Shown one piece after another: positions 21,990-32,995 of a stretch of 64,000 nucleotides of DNA. Made by a program: the position numbers and the translations under genes. The stretch is from Phaseolus vulgaris. Lineage: Eukaryota > Streptophyta > Magnoliopsida > Fabales > Fabaceae. The stretch lies in assembly GCF_000499845.2 (NCBI RefSeq), contig NC_023758.2, forward strand, positions 6,433,080 to 6,497,079. The letters are read 5' to 3'. The notes below the pieces were generated by a model. It worked only from the letters and a program-made list of their open reading frames with translations, did no database searches and had not been told where the DNA came from. Position 1 is the first letter of the stretch. Every line of letters starts with the position of its first letter.

Positions 21990-24331
21990 TGTTATGTTAA
22001 TCTTTTGATCTCCATATGCAAGGTCTAACAAATCAGACATGTGAACGTACAACGGTAGATTACTATGCCTTCCAAAAACATTGGCATCCCATGGAACCTC
22101 TAAGACGGTTGTATCTAAAGCTGTAGCAACTTCCACCAATGCCGCCAGAGGATCATCAATGGAGACAATTTTCTTCTTTCCCAGAGGCAGATTTGTCTTA
22201 GGTTCCTGCTACTCATCAAAACAAACAAATACTTAAATTAGTTAGAATGCAATGTATCTGATATATAATTCTATTAGTATTAGTGCAAAGATATACCATA
22301 GAGTTTATAGATCTAACGAGATGTCTAGGCCAGGCAACGAAAGTATGTAAAGCCTCTGCTACAATTGTGACCTCTGATGTCGGCACAGGAACTGCAAGAT
22401 CACCATAAAGGACCTTCTCCACCGTGACCTTCATGAAATTAGAAGGAAGAGGCACATTGAGTAACATTGTGACCCCTTCATAACACTTACCCAAGGCAAC
22501 GAGTCGGGTCAAAGAATTACACTCAACATATAATTCGCATTGGCTAGTTGAGCCAAAGTCATCCCCTGATAGATCAACTGCCGAACAACTCCCTTTAGTG
22601 CTGACTTTCTTAATAGGAGGTGGAGGTGGTTCATCTTCTACCATAGTAGGTGGTTGCTGTGAGAGTCTTAAACCCTCCCACCGCTTTTTGAACTCCATTT
22701 CCATTCGCGCACTAAACTCCTCCATGAAGCTTTCTTTAAGCTCTTGAGTTACCTCAGCCTTTAACTGCTCATGTAGTTGTAGTAAATACTCTTGGCTAGG
22801 TTCATTGGACAATTGTTCCTTGCTGTGTGATGGAGGTCCAAAGTATGACCGATTCCCAACCCCATATCCAGCTACACGAACACGTCCAGGGTGTTCAGGT
22901 CGTCCAAGAGCAACATTAAGAATATCATTGCAACCACATGGTTTAAAAGTCCCCTGTGTTGATTGCTCATTAAGAGAATCCTAAAACAAATGAAAAGAAA
23001 TTTTCAAACTTCAACACATTGAATTTAAAATAACACATAGAAAACATATTTCTTACAATGCGTTCAACTGTTTGTTCTGTAGACTTAGAACTCCATGTCC
23101 CTAATGGGTTTATACGGGCACCCTTCCACATCTCATGTCGTTGTGGTGGGGATGGAGGTCTTAAAGAATCTACATTATTCATTTCCTCAATGGAAGTAGA
23201 ACGTGCTTTAATCTTTTCTTCAGGCATCTTCTGCTCTATCAACTTATAACCACCACGAGACAATAAGTGTGGGGTATCATTGATGGCAAATTCATGAAGC
23301 TCTTCTTAGAATCATGTGAAAGTCGGAAGCCATGGATGTGTATGTGCAAAATCCTCCTAGGAGCTATGGTGATCTTGAAGGTGCATGATATGTATGGAAG
23401 TAGGGAGGTTCGGCCAGCCCTATGGTAAGTGAGGAAGATGAAGATTAGAGCCTAGAAACTAGGTAGAAGCAAAGCATGGCACAATGTTGGCAGCATAACT
23501 TTACTCACAATAATCTTGAAAATACAAGGTGTAGGCTCCTCTTTTTATAGGCTAAAGAGGACCATAATGCAACCCTAATGCTAATCAAAATGAAATGCAA
23601 ATTTACATCACATGGAGCACATGGCCATGTGGAGAATCCTTCTAGAAAGTGACCAAATCTTTAGCAAATCTAGGTCAAGTCTCATGGAATCAAGTTTATG
23701 CTATTTACACCACAACTAATACTAAGCTACCCCTAATGGGCCTTCATGTAGCATAAACAAATCTGCATGGATTCGCTTGGCCATGGGCTTAGCAATTTGG
23801 TCCTAGACGCTCCTTTCATTGGCCTAGACGCTCTCCACCTTGAGCTAGACGCTCCTCCCCTTTGGCCTAGACGCTCCTCCCTTAGCCCTAGACGCTCTTG
23901 GTTTGGCTTTGGATGCTCATGTCTTGGCTTTTGTCTTTCTTGTGAAGTTGTGTTTGGCCCTCTTCCATCAATCATTATGTGCCTAACTGGCTTTTTCTTT
24001 GTTCCGAACCTCCTATCATAACACTCAAAATTTAGTAATACGTTAATATAAACTATATTCAAATATAAAAGTGATATTAACCTGCCATTTTTCAGTTTGT
24101 CAAATATTCACAAACTGCTGCCAAGTTTCTTCATCAATGGATGCATATTTTGCACAAGGATTTTCTTCTTTCCTTTCCCCATATATATAATCTGTTGTCA
24201 ATTTTGATTTGAACTGACGAAACTTGACACCCACATCTGAAAGAACCTTCGCTTTCAAGGTTTCCACATTCGGGATCTTGTAATGCGTCTACATTGTTTG
24301 AAAGAATTAGTTCATACTTTAGATTGAGCAA
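21990..24331 (-). pseudogene. CACTA transposase-like (Ptta/En/Spm, Transposase_24) gene, interrupted
   Basis: Minus-strand exons in order: KFRQFKSKLTTDYIYG and DEETWQQFVNIWQTEKWQ (24331 to about 24081, donor CAG|GT); RRFGTKKKPVRH, cut by a solo LTR at 23970-23281; LSRGGYKLIEQKMPEEK with PPSPPQRHEMWKGARI (to about 23057, donor GTAAG); PEHPGRVRVAGYGVGNRSYF and a Glu-rich stretch ELKESFMEEFSARMEMEFKK; SLTRLVALGKCYEGVTMLLN and EALHTFVAWPRHLV (to about 22290); and DDPLAALVEVATALDTTVLE (about 22000-22170). This is the usual order in plant En/Spm-type Ptta proteins. The gene is inactivated by the LTR insertion. Confidence 0.78.
23281..23970 (-). repeat. Solo LTR of the CRM-like family inside the CACTA transposase exon
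   Basis: 690 bp, TGATGGCAAATTC to CTCTTCCATCA on the plus strand, with a perfect 5-bp target duplication ATCAT (23276-23280 and 23971-23975). Most of it is nearly identical to the LTRs of element B. Confidence 0.96.
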
Positions 24332-24469
24332 AGTAAAAATAGTTACATACCAGAATATCTTGCCAAATCATGTTTTTCTCGTGGTCAGTCACGTGATCCC
24401 AGACTGAGTTAAGATAGAGATCCTTTCACGAGACAATACTCCGAGATAACTCCTATATTTCTTTGCATA

Positions 24470-24690
24470 TTGCCGAAGGTCGGACACCTCCGGATTCAGA
24501 ACCAGTGAGTTCAATATGTCAAAACAATATATAACCATTGAAAAATAAATCAAAATTGCCGAAGGTCGGATACCTCCGGACTCAGAATCAGTGCGCTCAA
24601 TATCTCAAAACAATATATAATCATTGAAAATTAAATCCAAATTGCCGAAGGTCGGACACCTTCGGACTCAGAATCAGTTCGTTTAATATA
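24470..24690. repeat. 86-bp tandem repeat, about 2.5 copies
   Basis: TTGCCGAAGGTCGG starts at 24470, 24556 and 24642, exactly 86 bp apart each time, each followed by ACCTCCGG or ACCTTCGG and later CAATATATAA. It lies in the 5' part of the CACTA transposon (minus-strand sense). Confidence 0.9.
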
Positions 24691-24903
24691 TATAATCAAT
24701 ATCTAACTCAAAATAAACACTTTCAAAATATAGTTAATAATATATAAAAATATACTAACCTTAGTAGCGACGCCCGGAGGGCACAGCGATGCAGCTCAGA
24801 AGGCACGGTGGTCACAATGGCACGGCTTTGAGGGTAGGTGGCGCGGCATGGAGGTCACTAATTGCTGGAAGGCAGGTGTCGAACGGCGTTTGTCTAGGCG
24901 CCG

Positions 24904-25311
24904 TCAAGTACGGTGAATGCGGGCGGCAGTCGCGGTCGTGGCGTCGCGGGTCGGGCGCGGACAATTAGTCGGCAGCAGGGGGCGGCAGTCGCGGGTCGGT
25001 CCAGGGTCAGTGTCGCGGGTCGGGGGCAGGGGCGGCAGTCGCGGGTCGCGTGGGCGGCGGTGCGGGGTCGCGCGTGCGGCTGGGGAGGTTGCGACTCGGT
25101 CAGCGGGGGTTCGCGGGAGGGTCGGTCGGCGACGGTCCCTGGCAGGTTCGCGGCAGGGGGTTCGCGGGAGGGTCGGTCTCGCTCGGTCGGCGGCAGGTTC
25201 GCGGCAGGCTCGGTTAGTGACAGCTTCGTGGTCAGTCAGCAGTGGAGCTTGGTCGTCTGGCGTTTGGAAGGGTGAGTCTTGTGGAGGCACGGTTTGTGAG
25301 TAAGAAGCCAA
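24904..25311 (-). other. GC-rich low-complexity block with a Pro/Arg-rich open frame
   Basis: A GC-rich island in AT-rich surroundings, built from degenerate GGTCGGCGGCAGGTTCGC-like repeats. A minus-strand frame of 135 codons starts MASYSQTVPPQDSPFQTPDD and becomes a run of Arg/Pro/Thr/Asp. It could be the first exon or the CpG-rich 5' leader of the CACTA gene just downstream. Open frames also exist on the plus strand, as expected for stop-poor GC-rich DNA, so coding is unproven. Confidence 0.45.
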
Positions 25312-25389
25312 GGTTTGTGAATGAAAATGGGAGTTTGAAAAATAGTCTAAAAAACTGAAATGGGGAGAAAAAGGGTTTTAACGGAAACC

Positions 25390-25590
25390 CATCTTTTAAC
25401 GACAGTTCTTGGCGCGAACCGTCGTCGTATCTTTCCCTCCCATCTTTTAACGACGGTTCTGGGGGAACCGTCGTTAAAAGTCTAAAAAAATTTCAAAAAG
25501 ATTACAAGAATGCCACCGCCTCGTTTTTAACGATGGTTGTCTCCAAACCGTCTTTGAAGAGTGTCGTTATTGAAGAATTTTGTACTAGTG
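25390..25590. repeat. CACTA terminal and subterminal palindromic repeats
   Basis: Three inverted motifs of the form TTTTAACGACGGTT / AACCGTCGTTAAAA occur at about 25395-25425, 25444-25480 and 25527-25570. The element ends with CACTAGTAC (reverse strand) at 25590. Such subterminal repeats bind the transposase in CACTA elements. Confidence 0.75.
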
Positions 25591-26333
25591 TGACTAAGGA
25601 AGATTTCACTTTAATGGATCCTTGTCAAGAACAAGACAAATTACCAAGATGACCTTCTCGATCAAGTAAGATTCCAGATTATTGGATCTTGTTGAGAACA
25701 ATGAATTAATAGAGAAATTACTTTTTCCACTGAAGAAAAGCCCAAGTGAACCCTACCGAGAAGAGAGCATAACTAACACTTTGGTCGTAGAAGACTCCAC
25801 CCAATTAGATCCCCCCAAGAATAATTGGCAAAATTAACAACTTGCCTCTTGAACAAGGAAGGTCAAACTAACGACGACCTAAATAACGAAAAATGATATA
25901 TACCAAGAATAATAACTTTCACTAAAATAAGATTACAAGTACAAGAATAGTATCACTTAAAAGGAAAAGATTTCATCAAGAAGAGAAATAAATAAACGCA
26001 TAAGGTTGAAGTTTATTAATAATCAATTAATTGATAATGACCAACAGGGCCAAAATATTACAAAATAGAGTAAGAAATATTTGTATACAATCAATGAAAA
26101 GAAAAAATAAGACACCGAAAACAAGCTTGATTCGAGGAGCCTCAACCCTGTTCACATTTGGAGTGGGAGGTCGCGCTGACACATCCTCAGCTTTAGGTAT
26201 TTCTTCCCCGCATCAAAGTTACGCTACTTTAGAGGGATTTTGTAAAATTACTCGTCATGGCGTAGAGCCTTCATGAACCCGAGCTTCTACGAGCTTGTAT
26301 TGATCAAGCATATTGTCTTCTGCAGCCACAAGG
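25591..26333. other. Unassigned stretch right of the CACTA end
   Basis: No gene recognised. The sequence is moderately AT-rich and has no long open frame; it may be part of the decayed Tat-like element whose antisense ORF lies further right. Confidence 0.4.
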
Positions 26334-26737
26334 TAGGGGTGGCACGGGTTGGCTCGCCCTGAATAGGCTCGTCTCGCATAAGGGTTGGCCCGCATAAAAA
26401 ATATTTTTTAAAAACACTAATTTTTTAAATAAAAAATTTGATATTTTATTTAGATGCATTAGGTAAATGGTCTCATAATATTATTTTCACGAGACATGCG
26501 TAGTAAGATTTATTAAAAAATTTAGAATGTGAAATATGAGGCTACATGAAGAAAATATGGGGTGCAAAAAAAAAATTCTACATTTTAAAGTTATATGGGC
26601 CAACCCGTCCCGCCTTGCATTGGCCCGTGCGGGCTGCGAGTTATGCGAGCTAGTAGGTTGAAATAAGTAACCCGCCCCATATTTTTTTCAGCGGGTTGCG
26701 GGCCGGCTCACACGACTCCTCTCACTTTGCCACCCCC
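26334..26737. mobile_element. Small hAT-like non-autonomous element (MITE)
   Basis: About 404 bp with imperfect inverted ends TAGGGGTGGCA (26334) and TGCCACCCCC (to 26736). Inside, both flanks have related GC-rich inverted sequence (GGGTTGGCTCGCC versus GCGGGTTGCGGGCCGGC) around an AT-rich core. TAGGGGTGGCA is typical of plant hAT-type MITEs. I could not find a clean 8-bp target duplication. Confidence 0.5.
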
Positions 26738-26759
26738 TTGTAGACCCCCTTGTAGACGG

Positions 26760-28179
26760 GAAGGCGTCATGCTCGAGAGGATTCAGGCTGATAGATACCT
26801 TATCCTTCAAATTAATGTCATAGTAGGGTAAGTCTCGACTTGACGAGCTTGGGCCTTGCGTGTCTCGATGGGGACATTTTGGAGATCAACATGATGAAGA
26901 TCAATCAAAATGGCGGCAAGTGATTTTCCCGTGATCCTCTTTCCCAACCTTCTTAGGTTTTTCTAGCATGAGGTTTTCGGCGTTGGCAACCTTAAGGACA
27001 GGGATCACGACCTCGACACTAGCTCGATCTTTCTCCTTCTGGACCGCCCGAGCTTGGCTCTTCGACCAAAGGTCCAGTAAATAGTTCTTGTTTCTCTCAG
27101 GATCCGTGAAGGTCATGATATATGCACAAAACACAAGTCAACGCATATTAAAACTAAAACAAATGGTCGAGATAGAAAAGAGCGTACCATCTACATTAAC
27201 AAGTTGTTGAGGGGACACATAATCTCTAAGAAGTTACCAAGTAAAAATTTTACGAGGAAGATGGTCTAGGACATACAGAACCTCCAAATCCTCTAAGATC
27301 ATTAGGAACCTCGACTACATATGAAAATGTGTCGGGTTTTTAGTCTAATAGAAAGAGAATCGGGGAGTCGCGTCATCATAAATATATGGACGACCTCCCT
27401 TCTCGACAACAACCTTGAAAAATCCCTCCTTAAAGTATTTATAAGGGATGTAAATAAGGTTAGCAGACATGATATCGGTTGACTGATAAAGGATAGCCAG
27501 CCCACTCGGTCTTCGACCTAGTACAGTAAGAATGCAAAAAGGACCTAGGTTTCGTCCTTAGGATCATTGATGCACACAACAACAAGAACGTTTGCAAGGA
27601 AGTCCAACTGTTAAGGTGCAGTTGATTCGGCGCGAAGTTCAATATGCGGACGACTTCCATAATAAAATTGTCCAGTGGGAATTAGACGTAAATATCTATT
27701 ATTAAGCAAGAATAAAAATAGCAAAAATCCTCAGACGAATCTTCTCTCTCGAGGCACAGTACATTTTACATTTTACATATCTTAAGTGAGATGATGCCAT
27801 GTGAGCACAATACATTTGACATTTTACATATCTTAAGTGAGATGATGCCATATGACACATCTTTTTCTAAAATATCTACATTTGCAGTTAGGGATTGCAA
27901 CATAGAGGTAGTTCGATACTTTGAGGAAACCTCTCGAATACGGGCATCCACCCAATCGCAGTTTGTTACCACAACGACGTTTTTACCAGACTCTTCGGCC
28001 ACTCTTTGGGCTTCTCCACCAGGACCCTTATGCACATAGCTAGCATGTGACGACCCACTAATGCTCCCATAATTAATAGACTCAGAACTAGAGATGTTCA
28101 AAAAATACTTAGGAACACCTCTACCAACACCACCCAACCTTGGCAAAGAGGAACTGTTGTCAGACGAAAAGGAAGACAT
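26760..28179 (-). pseudogene. Second Tat-type antisense ORF remnant
   Basis: The start MSSFSSDNSSSLPRLGGVGR is at 28179, followed by CDWVDARIREVSSKYRTTSM. A duplicated segment of about 58 bp at 27765-27850 disrupts the frame. Further down, EVVRILNFAPNQLHLNSW parallels ELLTEVNVAPAQLHPNGW of the ORF at 8174-10648, and later fragments (FHSYCTRSK, SLINTLRRDFSRLLSRREVV) match in order but in different frames. The C-terminal part reads KVANAENLMLEKPKKVGKED near 26940. It is the same protein family, heavily frameshifted and older than the first copy. Confidence 0.6.
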
Positions 28180-28425
28180 TCTTTACCTTAAATTTCTTCA
28201 ACTGGAACACTCTCGGAGCAAGTTTAGGATAAAGGGATGCAAGGTGGAACCCACTAACTCCCCTATTTATAGCCACCTCTGATGTGAAGACAAACCATCA
28301 CAATCTTCATGACTGTGGGTTTTGGCCATCATCCACAATCACGAACGCGCGACATTGCACCTTCTTTGACAATTTTGGACCTCACCCCCTTCTAGACCCT
28401 TCACACACTCCCCTTACTCGGGCTT

Positions 28426-31400
28426 AGGGGGCACTATATCGTACATATCGATCATGTGTTGGAATGCTAAAGAAATGAATTTTTAATTTGACTCTAGACC
28501 CTTCACTCGCCTCTCGCGCTCGAATTTGGGAGGCTACTAGGTACATAACGTTAAAGATGAATTTTTCTTTTCGAAACTTGGTACCGTTAGATTCTTTGTT
28601 GATTCTTCACCCACGCTTATGTCTGGAGAGTCAGTAAATTGTTCGGGTCTGACTACGTCACAGACGAGGTCAACACCCTCTCAACATTGTGAATCACCTT
28701 ACACATATTAATCCTAATTTAATGATTTGATTTGATTAACAAGTAACACATGATAAACACCTCCCATAACTTTAACTTTAACTTTATGAACACTTTAATT
28801 TATTGGATTGACTTTAGTCAACCAACTCTAAAATAATCAATATATAGGAGTAAACCTTCTCAATAATAGAAAGTAATGAAAATTTTGATTCTAAAATCTT
28901 ACTCTCACATTAAACTCATATATTAACTTGAGCATAGAGTGCAATTATAAATATTCATGTGAGATAAAAAAAATCCAAGAAAGTAAAAATTATGCAAATA
29001 TTATAAACCTAATACCGAGAAAGAGATCGAACAAGTAATATTCAAACCTGTAAGAACAGTATAGTTTTTTGCGCTCTCCTTTTATTTTAACTGAAATTTA
29101 AGGATTTATGTTTTCTTAGATTTAATAATCTATCTTGTTTTATGACGATGACAAACATTTACATATAAGGTAGGGAAAAAATACCATGGTTGAATTACAA
29201 TTTGTAGCCAATTTTAGTTCATTTAGTTTTAGTTGTTTTAATTTAACAACTCTCTTAAAAAATTTCAGATAATTAATTGAAATAAAACAGAGCCTTGCTA
29301 TTTATTATTGATGAATATAAATTAATCAATAAAAAGTGTAAAATATTATACAAAGTATTTCTTGTTCTACTATTTTTATTTAATTATTTTATAATAGTCG
29401 ATTTTAATGAATCAATATAAATCAACGACAGGGTATATTTTGATAACATTTCTATTAATTATAAAATTTTAAAACGGATGGCTAAATTTCGAGAAATCAA
29501 AGATAAACATTTTTATATAAATAATTAAAATTTTAAAAAATATATGTAAACTTATTTACAAAGATTAATAATCAATTAAATACAATAAAAGAAAACAAAA
29601 AATGTGTACATAATAATGCATTTTATTATATTATTATATTATATTACAGTATAAATTTTTTCCAAAAAAGTGAAATAAAATGAATATATAGGCGAAAGAC
29701 TTTACCAAGACATAAATAAAATAAAATAAACAGTGGATGTCTAATATAGAGAAAAAATATATATTGGCAGCATTAGGGTAGGGGAAGTTCTAGAGTGTTG
29801 AGTCATCAGATTCTTTTTTTTCTCTTTTTTTTTATATTTTTCTCTCCTTTCCTTTCACGTGGCTCACTCTCATCATCTTACGTCAAATACGTCACTTTTG
29901 AACAATAATAACGCTTATAATTAATTCTTTTGTTTATAGATTCCTAAAACGAAAAAATGAAAATCTAATTTAAAAAATAAATTCTAGTTAAAATAGTTGA
30001 CAGTGAAATGCTTGTTGATATTATGTTGTATAAAAAAACTAAAGTAAACAAAATAAAATATTAGCTGCAGATGAGAATTGGGTGATCTATTTTTACACAA
30101 TAAATCGATACATATAAGGAGAAAAAGAAGAATTGTTAAATGCTTTTAAGCCACAAATCTGTGACAGTGAGTTATTGACCATAGAATTGGATCCTTTGAT
30201 ATTTAAAATTTGGTAACCTAAACTTGACCATACTAGATGATTCATAGATGCATTGAATTCTCAACCTCAAAAGGATCGCAAAAAGAACCAAACCGAACAA
30301 CACAATTGATATCAAAGAAACAGAATCTTGGGTGTTTAAAATACTAAACAGCTAAGCTTTGTTTATACAGCAAAGCAAGTCAAAATGTTTGAAAGTTCCA
30401 AAATCTGATTTGTAATTACACCTTTATTTTATTAATTATTAATTATTATTATTGTTACTCTTACACGATGTGATGAAAAAAATATACGTGGAAACTACAC
30501 ATAATTACAAATCAACACTGTAACCTATCTTCATATAGGTAATTATTAGGTTTTCATGTTTATCCACACAAATATAATGATTTTTTTAAATAAAAATTAT
30601 AAAAAAATGTGTGGTGAGTTCAACCAATTGATTTTATAACTAACACAATATTCACAAAGAATGATGAAACTATTAATAAAAAATGAGTAAAGGAGACTGT
30701 GCAAACTCAGGGCTTCTTCCATTTGCACGTATTTTTGTTTGTTGTGAAAAAGCAATGTTTATAATTGCAGTGCACTCATCAGAAATACCAACACGGAATG
30801 ATTCATGAATACGCATGTGCCACCCAATCATCATATAAGTCTTTCAATATTAAATTATAAAAATTATAAAATGTCTTATCATTTGAATAGAATTTATGCA
30901 ACATCTTAAAAACAATATAATACTATGAAATTCACTTAAAATGACATAAAATATCATGCGAAGATATTATAAAACTATATCAAATTAATAATGTTTGGTT
31001 ATATGTCCAAATTTTAGGTCTATTTGTAGGGAAGTTTGGTTATAGTTGGCCAATTTGTGAGAGATTTAGATATTATAGGTAAGGTAAGGTTTCGTTTTTA
31101 TTGTTATTACTGAGTACTGAAGAAATATATGTTTGGTTCTACATTTAAATGTTAGTCACATGTTTTATAGAAGAATAGAGAAAAAATGTCATCTTGATTC
31201 AAATAAAGAATATATCTTATATGTTGTTTCAGAGTATTTCTTTATGATATTGGATTATGCTTTGTAATGAATTGTTTCAACTGTATTTGAAAGAGTTGTC
31301 TAAAGCAAATGTTATAATTCATATTGCTGATAAAAAAAATAATGATCAATATTCATAAGTTGAAAGATACAACTGTTAGAGTTACTTTGTTGTTACTTGA

Positions 31401-32735
31401 AATAGAAGAGATTTATCTTTGAAGGCTCTGTCCTTTGTTGAGGAATTTTTCCATTTGAAATCAAATTAATGTTACAATGTAGATCAAACTTATAAACATA
31501 AATTTATCTTTTCTTATAAAAAATAACACATTTTATTCTAGAAAAATTGTTGGCAATATAAGTGTTAGATAATTCGTAACTTATGGTTTTGGCTTTGTTG
31601 GAGTATCCATCTATCTCCAAAGATCTCAAATTTCTGAACATGTAGATGCTCATTTTGGTAAACCTCAGCTAAAGTTTATCCAAATAAGTAGTTCTACCTC
31701 GAACACATAAAATAATAAAATAAAAATTAAAACTTATAGAAGATAATTAATGCTTCATTTCAAAAGCAACTTCTTAAAAGTTAAATTAAAATCATTGTTG
31801 ATGCAGTTTTCTTTGTCTGGATTGCTGATTGCTGAGTCTAAACTTATCAATTGCTTAGTATCACTTGATTTTGATTTGAAGTGTTAGACGGTAATTAATA
31901 TGATACGATTTTGATGGAGAGTTTGGTTAAAATGACTATGCTAGAAACATTATTTTTAACACTCTTTTAAGCGTGTTTTATTGTTACTAATTAGAATATG
32001 ATTTTTAACACATTACAGATTAACGAGGCAAACACCAATAATGTACTAACATAACACAACACAGATGACACCAAATAACTCACATTGACATGTACACTAA
32101 AAGTTTCACAACATTTTTAGGGTTCTTAACCAAAGAAATTAAGTAAAATAAATTGTAATTGGGTAGGATAAGATCTAGTAAAACTTAACATTCTACCAAT
32201 GTAATCCCCCAAGAAAGCGCGTTGGGTAGATCGCCCAACGACCAACCAACCAATCAACGTTTACTATGATCGATTTTCTTTCATTTTAATTTCGAATTCT
32301 CATGTCATGGATAAGGCGAATCAAGGAACCTTCCAGCACACAGACTGCACCTCCAAACAACACTTATTACTGTATTCACTAATTTTTAATTTATAAATAT
32401 TGTAAGAAATTATACTCTGTTCATTATCCCCTAATTTATTGGCGAAAATATAGTAATTATTTTGGATATAGATTTTGTTGAATTTAGTGGTGAGGGTGAG
32501 AGCAGGTTGTAAGACAAGTGTCAGATCCCCAACCGAGCATTTTTTTTTATTGTCTGATACGTTATTTTGTTGTAACGAATTTGTTTAGTGTTTGTTATAT
32601 TATTGTTTTGGTTTTGGGAGGCACGTGGAGGAAGAGAAAATAGGAAAATGAATTGAGAAATGTGAGGTAGAAAAGGAAGAAAATGTGGGAAGAGACGACG
32701 TTGAAAGTCTGAAGCAAGGCAAGAGCGCGTATTTG
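28426..32735. other. Intergenic AT-rich DNA
   Basis: No gene or RNA recognised. 28426-28690 begins with a purine-rich CTTAGGGGGC and may be the edge of a decayed LTR, but no end could be matched. From 28700 on the DNA is AT-rich with short homopolymers and no supported coding frame. Confidence 0.5.
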
Positions 32736-32740
32736 TTTGC

Positions 32741-32750
32741 TATATATAAA
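32741..32750 (+). promoter_or_regulatory. Likely TATA box of the lipase-like gene
   Basis: TATATATAAA about 250 bp before the ATG, preceded by no other good candidate. A leader of roughly 220 bases with a GTT repeat (32961-32977) would follow. Confidence 0.6.
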
Positions 32751-32995
32751 TATAAGAAGAGAGGGTTGGGCTTTCGTGAAGTTTCCAATTGCCACAATAA
32801 TATAGCTTGTGAATTGTTTCAGCGTGGAAGGGATTGATGTTTTTTAATGTAAAAAGGAGGGTCTCTGTCAGCAATATCAGGGGTTGAAATTGAAACGGTT
32901 TTTGATTTTAACCCTGCAAAGAGCCTTCCTTTACGGTTTTTCTTTTTGAGAAGGCTCTTTGTTGTTGTTGTTGTTGGTTCTGAAGGAAGAAGAAA

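Larger units (their letters stand above)
13209..25590 (-). mobile_element. CACTA (En/Spm-type) transposon, right part, with nested insertions
   Basis: The right terminus reads TGTACTAGTG at 25581-25590, which on the minus strand is CACTAGTACAAAA, a CACTA-type end. Palindromic AACCGTCGTT subterminal motifs follow inside (25395-25570). The body encodes minus-strand transposase-like exons and a ULP1-like protease. It is interrupted by element D (13414-21160, GTGCA duplication) and a solo LTR (23281-23970). 13209-13413 is the same DNA on the far side of D. The left end and any TNP2-type transposase are not visible; the Tat element lies to the left. Confidence 0.75.

Noticed and set aside
24913..25303. 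Two plus-strand frames rich in Gly, Arg and Val
   Set aside because: Products of GC-rich degenerate repeats; stop codons are rare there in every frame.
28426..28690. Possible LTR next to a purine tract CTTAGGGGGC
   Set aside because: No matching second LTR, no TG...CA ends and no target duplication could be found.
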